From Massilibacteroides sp. (GTDB lineage: Bacteria > Bacteroidota > Bacteroidia > Bacteroidales > Tannerellaceae), in the NCBI RefSeq assembly GCF_028705895.1, contig NZ_JAQWCQ010000007.1, forward strand, positions 1 to 64,000: a stretch of 64,000 nucleotides of DNA. Direction: 5' to 3'. A model generated the notes under the pieces. The model saw only the letters and a list, made by a program, of their open reading frames with translations. It ran no database searches and was not told the DNA's origin. The position numbers and the translations under genes are program-made. Position 1 is the stretch's first letter. The number at the start of each line of letters is the position of its first letter. Positions 33,617 to 42,367 of the stretch are shown one piece after another.

Positions 33617-34009
33617 CTATTTTTTCTCATACAGATGAAATATCCGATCCATTAACGTCCATTTTTCCGAAGAAGTGGCTGTTGAATCTGCCTGTTGGAA
33701 TATAGACATATATGTTTCCCATTCACTTTGTCTTGGAAGCTCGGCCAATTTGTTAAAAGCCCTCTCCCACTCAAAATCCAACGGAGTCTCCACAATCATA
33801 AAAAGGGTCGTTCCTAATAAATAAATTTCCATTTCCAAAATACCCACAGAACGAATCCCTTCTACTATTTCCGGCCAGTGATGTAATTCGCTATGACGCT
33901 TTACATACTCCTCTATCAATTGTGGATCATTTTTCAACTCCAACGTTTGACAATATCGTTTCACCGGCACATCACACGCCTTTTGTACATATCCTTTTGA
34001 CTTCTCCAT
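33617..34009 (-). CDS. L-rhamnose mutarotase family protein
   Basis: A 130-residue protein of the RhaM-like dimeric alpha-beta-barrel family (KRYCQTLELKNDPQLIEEYVKRHSELHHWPEIVEGIRSVGILEMEIYLLGTTLFMIVET, then WETYMSIFQQ). It has the conserved His and the paired Trp region in the C-terminal half. Members interconvert alpha and beta anomers of L-rhamnose or related sugars. Its link to aldA-lutABC (deoxy-sugar breakdown via lactaldehyde) 10 kb away is suggestive, but the two are not in one operon. Family members also act on L-fucose, so the sugar is uncertain. Confidence 0.85.
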   Translation of the reverse strand: MEKSKGYVQKACDVPVKRYCQTLELKNDPQLIEEYVKRHSELHHWPEIVEGIRSVGILEMEIYLLGTTLFMIVETPLDFEWERAFNKLAELPRQSEWETYMSIFQQADSTATSSEKWTLMDRIFHLYEKK

Positions 34010-34062
34010 TCATTTACGATTTTAGAATATACAAACATAATGATAATATCATCCAAAATCAT

Positions 34063-34070
34063 TATCTTTG
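34063..34070 (+). promoter_or_regulatory. -7 promoter element of ssrA (TAtcTTTG)
   Basis: TATCTTTG ends 21 nt before the mature 5' end of tmRNA at 34092, leaving room for a short 5' precursor. Confidence 0.65.
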
Positions 34071-34091
34071 CATCCGAATATACAGAATCAT

Positions 34092-34489
34092 GGGGCTGAC
34101 CGGTTTTGACAGCGAGCAGAAGTGGTTTGTAAGCATGTAGTGCGTTGTTGCCTTGCACTTTAATCTCAGACAGCGAACAATTAACTGGCGAAAATAATTA
34201 CGCTTACGCTGCTTAATCGAAGTACAGTAGATTTCAAGCTTAATCCCTGCAATAGTTGCGGGGACGTTACATCACCCGGATGCTGTTGCTCCGAAGCGGT
34301 CCGATCAGGTGGTGCAGCAATATCGGAGATAGTTTAGCGGAAGCCTCGTACGCTAAACGAAACTTTAGAGGATAAGGGATGAGTTGGTAGCTTTGGTCTT
34401 GCTCCTCCCCGACAATTAAAGCAAAGATAAACATGTAGAAAGCAAATTAATTCCTCGTTTGGACGAGAGTTCGAATCTCTCCAGCTCCA
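34092..34489 (+). ncRNA. ssrA: Transfer-messenger RNA (tmRNA)
   Basis: About 398 nt. The 5' end GGGGCTG and the 3' end CAGCTCC form the acceptor stem, and the 3' part contains the T-arm (GTTCGAATCTCTC). The upstream start GGGGCTGACCGGTTTTGACAG is the usual tmRNA beginning. The tag reading frame at 34187-34216 encodes GENNYAYAA followed by TAA. CCA is not fully encoded after position 34489, so it would be added post-transcriptionally. tmRNA with SmpB rescues stalled ribosomes and marks their products for proteolysis. It has its own promoter and a strong terminator. Confidence 0.97.
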
Positions 34490-34526
34490 CAGAAAAAAGT
34501 GCTGAAAAACAACACACAGCAGACAA

Positions 34527-34575
34527 AGAAGGAGTAAATAAGGGACTATATCCCCTATTTAGTCCTTCTTTTTTA
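34527..34575 (+). terminator. Rho-independent terminator of ssrA
   Basis: AAGAAGGAGTAAATAAGGG pairs with CCCCTATTTAGTCCTTCTT, followed by TTTT, 38 nt after the tmRNA 3' end. Confidence 0.88.
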
Positions 34576-34611
34576 CTAAAAACATTTCCTAACATCTCCG
34601 CTACAGATTTC

Positions 34612-35519
34612 GGATTATGTCGTTTTTAATGGGATTACCTCGATAGGTTAAAACAAATCGTGGACAGCAAATATAAAAAAGCGAAATAAAAAAAAACAAA
34701 ATAATAGCAAAATTTGTCATTTTAAGACAAATTATCACCGACTTCAACAGCGTTGTTTTAACGCGCTTTATTAAATAAAATGACAATATATGTACCCGAA
34801 AAACAAACACCGAAAAACCACACTTAAAACGCACGATACGGCATGCCCGTTTTTTTGAATTCTCAAAATTGAACAAAAAAAGGCAATGGATAAAATCTCC
34901 CTATTCTTTTTGGAAAAAGGTTCTATTCTTTTTTTGAATATAAAGGATATTTTTCAGAAAATAACCTTTATATTTTCTGAAAAAAACGGGCTGTTTTAGT
35001 CTAAATATAATATTTATTGGTCTAAAACAATATTATAAATCAAAAAACAAGGATGGACATTTTTTTACGCGTAAGTAAAAGGACGAAAAAAGTATCTATT
35101 TGTCAAAATAAAACACAAAAAACCAAAACTATTCGATTGATTTTAATGTATTGTAAATCAACAACATGAACGGGGTTGATTTTGTTGGAAGCCTCTGCTC
35201 AGCGTAGTCTCTAAACCAATGTCATCAACTTAAGCTATACAGTTTGGTTTTAAGGCTGAAAGCCTGCTATATTATAGCCCAACTATTAGGGTAGGTTTAT
35301 ACTGTCCTTTCAGGCCGCAAAGGAAGGGTGTCCTATTACCCAACACGTTGTGTTGGGCTGATATATACTCGGCTTTCAGCCGGAATTATTCGATGAATAG
35401 TAAGACTAAAGTGGAGCAAGAAGTTTGAGTTGATGACATTGGTCTCTAAAATGCCAGTTTGCAGTATAGACGTATCACGATGGATGATTACCATAACAAC
35501 CGGATATTTTGCCTGATCC
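34612..35519 (-). mobile_element. Dispersed repeat copy C (inverted; lacks one terminal inverted repeat)
   Basis: The reverse complement of 18881 to about 19790 with scattered differences. The left terminal repeat (GGATCAGGC...CCGGTTGTTAT) is intact, ending at 35519. The homology stops at GGATTATGTCG (34612), so about 35 bp with the other terminal repeat are missing next to the ssrA terminator. The nested fold-back module (about 35190-35450) is conserved, with a few substitutions. The intact end cuts directly into a HigA-type antitoxin gene fragment. An internal 91-codon frame is shared with copies A and B but looks non-coding. Confidence 0.8.
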
Positions 35520-35670
35520 GAAAATGTTCTTCCTCGTATGTAACAACTAAGTCAGTAAGAATATCCAACTCAATATAACTTCTGTCTGTCTGGGGTGTAT
35601 CTTCTCTGACAATCTCAACAAGTTCGTCGATCCTTGCCATGATTGCATTATATTCTATTTCATTTTTTAG
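35520..35670 (-). pseudogene. HigA-type antitoxin N-terminal fragment interrupted by repeat copy C
   Basis: The minus-strand translation KNEIEYNAIMARIDELVEIV, then SYIELDILTDLVVTYEEEHF, matches from memory the first ~60 residues of HigA-type XRE antitoxins of Bacteroidales, which continue with a P-rich turn and an XRE helix-turn-helix. Here the frame runs straight into the terminal repeat of copy C (35519) and ends 9 codons later, so the whole DNA-binding half is missing. The upstream side has only a TTG start overlapping another gene fragment. No HigB toxin is adjacent. Confidence 0.65.
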
Positions 35671-36440
35671 ACAAATTGAGTATGATTTATCCTTACGCAA
35701 AGAGAAAGCAAACTTAATACTTGATTTTTCTCTATAGATGTTCCATTTTCAAACATAGATATTGACAAATTATACAATTCGGGATATGGCTTTAAGTAAT
35801 CTATATTTTCTTTGTAATAGTTGTTTATTAAAGCTGAAATATCAGTATTTGTATTGTACCAATACTCCAATGGATTCATATTTTGAGAGGAAGCTATTGG
35901 GGTTGATTTTATTTTCAATTTCCTAAAGATTGAATTTAGTAATTCAGTAATATACATTTCTCTATCTCTAATTTTGAACTTCGGTTCTTTAGTTGTTATT
36001 TTCCGTTTTGTTTTTTTCCAAATGTAATCAGCAGCTTTGGGATGTTTTTCCAAAATCCACCTTTTATATAATTTATGTTTCATTCTAAAAGCAATCGGAA
36101 TAGACAGACAAAATTCCATAAAATCTATATCATAGAAAGGAGAGTATGTTTCTGTATAATGATTAATCATCATTAGACTGCTGTTTGCTCCATTAAATCC
36201 TCTTTGATAGAGCATCTCAATTTCTTTTTTTTCAAATGACTGAGATATTTTATTTATTTGAGTGGCTTTTACGCCTAAGTCGGAATATGCTCCCCCTAAT
36301 TCATTAAGCTCTCCTTTGTCGAAGTTGTTGATGAAAGACCCAATAATAACATCTCCGAGTTGACCGGAATGTAGAAGTATACACAAGTATGTATAAATCC
36401 ATCTGTATTACGCCCAATATTAATGGATAGTATGCGGAAA
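35667..36440 (-). pseudogene. Asparagine synthase fragment (C-terminal half, frameshifted)
   Basis: A 239-codon frame (35667-36386) corresponds to the C-terminal part of the asparagine synthase (PF00733) domain (SGQLGDVIIGSF, then FYDIDFMEFCLSIPIAFRMKHKLYKRWILEK). In front of it, in another frame up to about 36440, the sequence still reads FRILSINIGRNTDGFIHT, which should connect directly to SGQLGD. About 17 extra bases and a frame change separate them. The glutamine amidotransferase domain and the ATP-binding PP-loop are absent. It is therefore a decayed remnant, possibly of a surface-glycan or peptide-modification gene. Confidence 0.75.
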
Positions 36441-36531
36441 ATCATTTATTTTTACCCCCCGAATGTGGCAACCAATTTATAATTTTTGAAAAGGTAAACA
36501 CAGTGCGTTGGAAATGTTCTATTTCAATATT

Positions 36532-37536
36532 ATGTCTGAAATAAAGAAATTACTGATAATGCTTTTGTATTGCTTCACGCTAAGCAATACTGTACTGGCC
36601 GGATACACGCCGGATATATTGGATGGATACGAACAGAGAAGTATTCAGATGAAACCGGATCGTGAAGGAGAAGTTGTGTGTACTTTAGTCCGAAAGCCTT
36701 TAATAGAGAATTCGAAAAAGGCGGTTTTGTATATTCATGGTTACAATGATTATTTTTTTCAATCGGAGTTAGGTGATAGTATCACAAGTTATGGGTACGA
36801 TTTTTATGCTATTGATCTGAGAAAATACGGACGTTCTATTTTACCGAATCAAACGGCTACGTCTTGTAAAAGTATTGACGAATATTTTGCTGATATTGAT
36901 ACGGCTTTGGCCATAATAAAAGAGGAAGGTCATAATCATATTGTATTGATGGGACATTCTACCGGTGGATTAATCTCGTCTCTTTATCTTAATGAAAGAA
37001 AAGGGGATTCTGAGATCAAAAGCCTGATCTTGAATAGCCCGTTTTTAGACATGAACATGAGCTGGTTTATGGAAAGAATAGCGATACCTGTTGTTGCGTT
37101 TATTGGTAAATATTTCCCTGATTGGGTTGTCGAAAAGCAAGGTTTTTCATCGTATGCCAAAAGTCTTTTGGTTGATCATAAAGGAGAATGGACTTTCAAT
37201 ACCGGTTGGAAAAAACCGGAAGGGTATCCTAAAACGGCAGGTTGGATTCGCGCAATTCATCAAGGGCATAAAAAGATAAAAAAGGGACTCTCAATAATTT
37301 GTCCGGTGTTAGTCTTATCGTCAGACAAATCTTTTCCGGAAAGTGAAATCTGGAATGAAGCATACAAAAATTCAGATATTGTTCTGGATGTTAATGATAT
37401 CCAACGGTTGGGGTTAAAATTAGGAGAGAAGGTTATTCGTGATACTATTCCGGGTGGAATACATGACCTTATCCTTTCTGCCTCTCCACAAAGGCAAACA
37501 GTTTATAAGAAATACAAAGATTGGCTGATTAATTAG
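36532..37536 (+). CDS. Secreted alpha/beta hydrolase (serine aminopeptidase S33 / monoacylglycerol lipase-like)
   Basis: A ~334-residue protein. Starting at ATG 36532 gives a signal peptide (MSEIKKLLIMLLYCFTLSNTVLA); TTG 36508 and ATG 36514 are in-frame alternatives. The hydrolase core has the HG oxyanion motif (VLYIHGYNDYF), the nucleophile elbow IVLMGHSTGGLISS, an acid in LVLSSDKSFP and the catalytic His in PGGIHDLILS. This is the serine aminopeptidase/lysophospholipase-like family (Hydrolase_4). It is transcribed towards the TonB-dependent receptor gene. Substrate unknown. Confidence 0.87.
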   Translation: MSEIKKLLIMLLYCFTLSNTVLAGYTPDILDGYEQRSIQMKPDREGEVVCTLVRKPLIENSKKAVLYIHGYNDYFFQSELGDSITSYGYDFYAIDLRKYGRSILPNQTATSCKSIDEYFADIDTALAIIKEEGHNHIVLMGHSTGGLISSLYLNERKGDSEIKSLILNSPFLDMNMSWFMERIAIPVVAFIGKYFPDWVVEKQGFSSYAKSLLVDHKGEWTFNTGWKKPEGYPKTAGWIRAIHQGHKKIKKGLSIICPVLVLSSDKSFPESEIWNEAYKNSDIVLDVNDIQRLGLKLGEKVIRDTIPGGIHDLILSASPQRQTVYKKYKDWLIN

Positions 37537-37661
37537 GAACTCGTCTTATTCCTATGTATTAATAAACAGTATCCATCTCATAAGTAATAAGGAAATAAAA
37601 GAAAATCAGCAAACTAAATTGCTGAGCTGTATTGCTGTATGTTTAGGAGTAGTATGACTTA

Positions 37662-40076
37662 TCAGAAATCAGCAATAATACGAAAGTTTAATTGTCTTCC
37701 TGTCAGATAATTCGGAATGGCATGTTGATATCCATCTACGTCTGTTATCCAGAAATACGAACTCACATTCTTCATATCAAACAAGTTGAAAATATCAACG
37801 CCCAACCAGACATTTTTCAGATGACGTAAGATTCCTCGATCCATTATGTCATCTACGCCACCGGCTAATTGATATGAGAATCCAAGGTCAACACGTTTAT
37901 AGGCTGGCATTTTATAGTACCCCATTTCATAACCCTGACGCGGAGCGGTAAAGGGCATCCCTCCGGATAATACTCCTTTCAAATTAAGTTTCGCCCGTTT
38001 GTAGCCGGGAAAGTAATCCTGAAAGAAAAGGGAAAGATTATACGCATGATCATTCGGCATGGGAACAGTAACCTCATCTCGGATGGTTTGCTCGGATTTC
38101 ATCAACGAGAGGCTGATCCATGAGTCAGTTCCGGGTACAAATTCCCCGAAAAACTTCATATCTAATCCCATCGCATAACCCTTAGCGCAGTTTTCTCCAT
38201 AATACCGAACTTTTACATTATCTACTGTATAGGGAATCAGATCATCTAATTTCTTATAATAAGCATCCGCGCTTAATTTAAAATTCCGATCAATAACACG
38301 GAATGTATAATCACCTCCTACTATAAAATGTATAGACCGCTGGGATTTAATGTCTTTATTTAATTCAATCACACTATTACCAAAAGCATCTTCTGTCGTC
38401 ATTCGCAACTCTTTATAAAAAGGACTCTGGTAGTATAATCCTGTCGCAAATCTAAACGTCAGGTCTTGATTTAAAGCAGGTATAAATCCCAATGAGGCAC
38501 GAGGGCTAAAAAGGAATTCTTTATTGTACGACCAATAGCTTCCCCGAACACCTGCAGTAAGCGTAAACAATCCTTGTTCTATTCTGAATTTAAATACATC
38601 CTGCAAATAAGCTGAAAAGCGTGTACTTTCTAATTCATTATTAGAAAACAAATTGGCTATTAAGCTAACATCAGTTCCCGTATGAGGCAGAGAATATCCT
38701 GCAGAATCACGTTTTTCCCATTCATTGATACGGTCTGTTATTTTTTCCAATTGAGCTTGTACACCCCATTTTAGTGTGTGGTTTTGCATACGGGCTGTCC
38801 CGTAATGTCCGATATTAGCGATATTGGAACGAAGACGGTTACGGGCATGTTCGTGATAACGGCCTAATAAAAGTTCACGAGAGGCATCACTTTCATCTAT
38901 CGCATCGTCTCCGCCCCGCAATAAATACTCCCCGCCAATATCATATCCTTCTTCTTCTTTACTGGTAAAAGCCGAAGCTTGTATGCCAACTTCAGTATGT
39001 TCATTCGGTTTATGTTTTAAGGTAAATGCTCCGAAAAAAGTCTCAAAGCGATCACGTTCATGTCCGCCGTCAAACACAACCTGAAGATTCTTTATGTTTT
39101 GTGTTGTACCGAAGGAGGTTTCCCGACTATGAGGTATAAATTTGTAATTATTCAATGACATATTACCCAGAAAATTAGCCTCCCATTTAGGTGTAAAAGC
39201 GTAGGTCATATAGGTCTGAAGATCGACAAAGTTCGGATCGTATTCGGCATCGGTATCCATTGAAGAAAGTAGAGAACGACCGGTTTTATATCTAAGACCG
39301 GTTACTTGCGTGAATTTTCCGGTTGAACTACCCACATAAGCATTGGCTCCTAAAAGACTAAGTGAGGCCGATCCTTCTAACTTTTCCGGTTTCTTATAGG
39401 CAATATCGAGCACAGAGCTCATTTTATCACCATAGCGGGCTTCAAATCCTCCGGCAGAAAAATTAACAGACTCCGTTAAATCCGGATTCGTAAAACTTAG
39501 GCCTTCTTGTTGGCCGGAACGTATGAGTAAAGGACGAAAAACTTCTATACCGTTTACATAGACTATATTTTCATCATAGCTACCTCCGCGAACAGAGTAT
39601 TGCGAACTTAATTCATTACTGGAAGTCACTCCGGCAAAAGTGACGACTAAGCTTTCAATACTTCCACCGGCAGGATCCGGTAATAAACGAATCTTTTCGG
39701 CATCAACAGATTCTAAAGTACTTGTTTGTTTACGTATAGCAGTAACCGATACTTCGCCTAACTGAAGAGCAGTATAATTCATTTGAACGTTCAGACGCAT
39801 ATCCTGAGTGGCTTTTGGTATGATACGTTCTGCTTTATTATAACCTAAGCAAGAGAAAACTAAAGTCACGGAATCACCAGGAGCCATGGAGAGCGAATAA
39901 GCACCTTTGTCATCCGTCATTGCACCTATCAACGTATTTTTTACCTGAACAATAACCAGCTCCAATGGGTTTCCATCTCCATCACGAACATTACCGGTTA
40001 TTTTTATTCTCCCTTGTCCCAAGACAGTTACGGGAATCAATATAAAAAGCAGTGCAGCTACAGCACGTATCATCAT
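37662..40076 (-). CDS. TonB-dependent receptor with N-terminal carboxypeptidase-regulatory-like domain
   Basis: An 804-residue outer-membrane receptor. A signal peptide (MMIRAVAALLFILIPVTVLG) is followed by a carboxypeptidase D regulatory-like beta-sandwich (~22-105: KITGNVRDGDGNPLELVIVQVKN, GAYSLSMAPGD), a plug domain (~115-225, SVRGGSYDENIVYVNGIEV) and a 22-strand barrel ending in LNFRIIADF. It has no SusD partner and no STN domain, so it is a stand-alone importer for a ligand that cannot be predicted. No iron-box is evident in the 118-nt divergent region to yicC. Confidence 0.9.
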   Translation of the reverse strand: MMIRAVAALLFILIPVTVLGQGRIKITGNVRDGDGNPLELVIVQVKNTLIGAMTDDKGAYSLSMAPGDSVTLVFSCLGYNKAERIIPKATQDMRLNVQMNYTALQLGEVSVTAIRKQTSTLESVDAEKIRLLPDPAGGSIESLVVTFAGVTSSNELSSQYSVRGGSYDENIVYVNGIEVFRPLLIRSGQQEGLSFTNPDLTESVNFSAGGFEARYGDKMSSVLDIAYKKPEKLEGSASLSLLGANAYVGSSTGKFTQVTGLRYKTGRSLLSSMDTDAEYDPNFVDLQTYMTYAFTPKWEANFLGNMSLNNYKFIPHSRETSFGTTQNIKNLQVVFDGGHERDRFETFFGAFTLKHKPNEHTEVGIQASAFTSKEEEGYDIGGEYLLRGGDDAIDESDASRELLLGRYHEHARNRLRSNIANIGHYGTARMQNHTLKWGVQAQLEKITDRINEWEKRDSAGYSLPHTGTDVSLIANLFSNNELESTRFSAYLQDVFKFRIEQGLFTLTAGVRGSYWSYNKEFLFSPRASLGFIPALNQDLTFRFATGLYYQSPFYKELRMTTEDAFGNSVIELNKDIKSQRSIHFIVGGDYTFRVIDRNFKLSADAYYKKLDDLIPYTVDNVKVRYYGENCAKGYAMGLDMKFFGEFVPGTDSWISLSLMKSEQTIRDEVTVPMPNDHAYNLSLFFQDYFPGYKRAKLNLKGVLSGGMPFTAPRQGYEMGYYKMPAYKRVDLGFSYQLAGGVDDIMDRGILRHLKNVWLGVDIFNLFDMKNVSSYFWITDVDGYQHAIPNYLTGRQLNFRIIADF

Positions 40077-40170
40077 AATTTTCTCTTGTTACATTGTTTA
40101 TAACGTAAAAAATGACCTAAGCGTATATAGGTATTCAAAAAAAGAGTTTCTTGGGAAGAAAATAAAAAAG

Positions 40171-40178
40171 TAACTTTG
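40171..40178 (+). promoter_or_regulatory. -7 promoter element of yicC-gmk-nadD (TAacTTTG)
   Basis: TAACTTTG lies 16 nt upstream of the yicC start, with TTTCTTG about 17-20 nt further upstream as a -33 candidate. Confidence 0.6.
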
Positions 40179-40194
40179 CGAAAAAGTTAACAAC

Positions 40195-41067
40195 ATGATA
40201 AAATCAATGACCGGCTTCGGAAAAGTTACAGCCGAATTACCGTCTAAAAAAGTAACAGTTGAAATAAAAGCGCTCAACAGTAAACAATTAGATTTATCCA
40301 CTCGTATTCCTTCTGCCTACAGAGAAAAAGAAATGGAAATACGTAATCTATTGTTGCAAAACTTAGAGAGAGGTAAAATTGAATTTTCTATTTATGTTGA
40401 ATATATCGGAAGAGACACTCCAACACAGATCAATACCGCAGCTATTGAGAATTATTATTTGCAAATAAAGGATGTGTCGGAAAAATTAAATATCGAATTA
40501 CCATCTGATTGGTTTAAGGTACTACTTCGTTTACCGGATGTTGTCCGTACCGAAGTACCTGAGGCTGATGAAACAGAATGGGATATGGTAGAATCGGCTA
40601 TTAAGGAGGCAATTAAGCAATTAGTAGAGTTTCGTATTCAGGAAGGAGCTATGTTGAGCAAATTGTTTCAAGAGAAAATCAGTAATATCGCGACACTTCT
40701 TACCGAAGTAGAAAAATATGAGGGTGAACGTATTGAGAAAGTAAAGACAAGGATACAAGAGAATCTTGAAAAAATAGCCGGTCTTGATTTTGATAAAAAT
40801 CGTTTTGAACAGGAAATGATCTACTACATTGAAAAATTAGATATCAATGAGGAGAAAAACAGATTAGATAATCATTTAAAGTATTTCATCAGCACAATGA
40901 TGGACGATAGCAGCGCAGGGAAAAAATTAGGTTTTATTTCTCAGGAAATCGGCCGGGAGATTAACACGCTCGGATCAAAGAGCAATCACGTAGAGATGCA
41001 ACAAATTGTTGTCCGAATGAAAGATGAATTGGAGCAAATGAAAGAACAGATTTTAAACGTATTATAG
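40195..41067 (+). CDS. yicC: YicC/YloC family endoribonuclease
   Basis: A 290-residue protein with the invariant start MIKSMTGFGKV, the YicC N-terminal domain (VTVEIKALNSKQLDLSTRIP) and the C-terminal DUF1732 part (DINEEKNRLDNHLKYFI, then GKKLGFISQEIGREINTLGSKSNHVEMQQIVVRMKDELEQMKEQILNV). Members are endoribonucleases affecting small RNA and mRNA decay. It is the first gene of yicC-gmk-nadD, a common Bacteroidales order. Confidence 0.95.
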   Translation: MIKSMTGFGKVTAELPSKKVTVEIKALNSKQLDLSTRIPSAYREKEMEIRNLLLQNLERGKIEFSIYVEYIGRDTPTQINTAAIENYYLQIKDVSEKLNIELPSDWFKVLLRLPDVVRTEVPEADETEWDMVESAIKEAIKQLVEFRIQEGAMLSKLFQEKISNIATLLTEVEKYEGERIEKVKTRIQENLEKIAGLDFDKNRFEQEMIYYIEKLDINEEKNRLDNHLKYFISTMMDDSSAGKKLGFISQEIGREINTLGSKSNHVEMQQIVVRMKDELEQMKEQILNVL

Positions 41068-41071
41068 AATT

Positions 41072-41638
41072 ATGCCGGGAAAACTTATCATATTTTCAGC
41101 ACCTTCGGGCTCGGGAAAGTCAACCATCATTAACTATCTGTTAAAACAAAATCTGCGACTGCGGTTTTCTGTATCAGCAACAAGCCGGGCTCCGCGCGGA
41201 GAGGAGAAACACGGCGTGGAATATTATTTTCTGACTCCGGAAGATTTCCGTTCGCGCATTGCGGCTGGAGACTTTCTTGAGTACGAAGAGGTTTATACAG
41301 ATCGGTTTTATGGTACACTAAAAAGTGAAGTTGAGCAAATACTGTCGGCCGGAGATAATGTTGTTTTTGACGTTGATGTGGTTGGGGGCTGTAATATAAA
41401 GAAGTATTACGGCGATCGGGCATTATCAGTTTTTATACAACCTCCAAGTGTGGAAGTTCTTCGTGAACGGCTTGTAAACAGGGGAACAGACAAACCGGAG
41501 GTGATTGAAGATCGCGTAAAGAAAGCTGAATATGAATTGTCTTTTGCTCCTCAATTTGATGTTGTTATTGTAAATGACGTACTTGAAAAGGCACAAAAAG
41601 AGACATTGGAAACAATCAAAAAGTTCCTCGAAAAATGA
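41072..41638 (+). CDS. gmk: Guanylate kinase
   Basis: A 188-residue kinase: P-loop APSGSGKSTI near the N-terminus, GMP-binding region SRAPRGEEKHGVEYYFLTPEDF, then DFLEYEEVYTDRFYGT and lid NRGTDKPEVIEDRVKKAEYEL. It phosphorylates GMP to GDP. It starts 4 nt after yicC and overlaps nadD by 4 nt (ATGA). Confidence 0.97.
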   Translation: MPGKLIIFSAPSGSGKSTIINYLLKQNLRLRFSVSATSRAPRGEEKHGVEYYFLTPEDFRSRIAAGDFLEYEEVYTDRFYGTLKSEVEQILSAGDNVVFDVDVVGGCNIKKYYGDRALSVFIQPPSVEVLRERLVNRGTDKPEVIEDRVKKAEYELSFAPQFDVVIVNDVLEKAQKETLETIKKFLEK

Positions 41639-42210
41639 CAAAAACAGGCATTTTATCCGGTTCCTTTAATCCCATACACATTGGGCATCTCGCATTAGCT
41701 AATTGGATATGCGAATATGGAGGAATGGATGAAGTCTGGTTTTTGGTTACTCCGCAGAACCCCTTAAAAGACAAAAAAGGACTGATAGATGATCATCTAC
41801 GTTTGACATTAGTGCAAAAAGCGATCGGTTCTTATCCTAAATTTAAGGTTTCCGATATAGAATTTTCACTTCCACAGCCATCTTATACAATAGACACATT
41901 AGCTGCACTGACAAAAAGATTTCCACAAAATATGTTTCATCTTATTATGGGTGCAGACAACTGGAATATAATTGATAAATGGAAAGACGCTGATAAACTA
42001 TTAACCACGTATCCCGTCTTAGTTTACCCCCGTATCGGTTATTCAATAAACATACCCCTCTCCTATCCTCTTACACAAAAAATCGATGCTCCGATAATAG
42101 AAATTTCATCGACGTTTATACGAGAAAGTCTGAAATTAAACAAAGATGTTCGTTTTTTTATTCCGGATAATATACATGGCTATCTGGAAGCGATACAAAA
42201 ACAACTATAA
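41635..42210 (+). CDS. nadD: Nicotinate-nucleotide adenylyltransferase
   Basis: A 191-residue nucleotidyltransferase with the (H/T)xGH motif in GSFNPIHIGHLALANW and the C-terminal ISSTFIRESL motif. It makes nicotinic acid adenine dinucleotide from NaMN and ATP in NAD synthesis. Its start lies within the stop of gmk. It is the last gene of the operon; a 157-nt gap follows before the MFS transporter gene. Confidence 0.96.
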   Translation: MTKTGILSGSFNPIHIGHLALANWICEYGGMDEVWFLVTPQNPLKDKKGLIDDHLRLTLVQKAIGSYPKFKVSDIEFSLPQPSYTIDTLAALTKRFPQNMFHLIMGADNWNIIDKWKDADKLLTTYPVLVYPRIGYSINIPLSYPLTQKIDAPIIEISSTFIRESLKLNKDVRFFIPDNIHGYLEAIQKQL

Positions 42211-42367
42211 AATAATTTTACACATAATAATTCAAATATCCGTATGTTTTAAAGCATTCGGATCGGATTTTATCCTCGAATTTATCTACATTTGTCAGAA
42301 CCTTTAGATTCACTTAGAATCCAACGTACTTTGTATCAAACAAAAATTTAATAATAACTTGAAAAAC

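Noticed and set aside
34560-34612. Possible tail of a tyrosine recombinase on the minus strand (KSVAEMLGNVFSKK) next to ssrA
   Set aside because: Only about a dozen residues resemble the SxMLGH box, the key His is absent, and the same bases form the ssrA terminator. Too little to support an integrase remnant.
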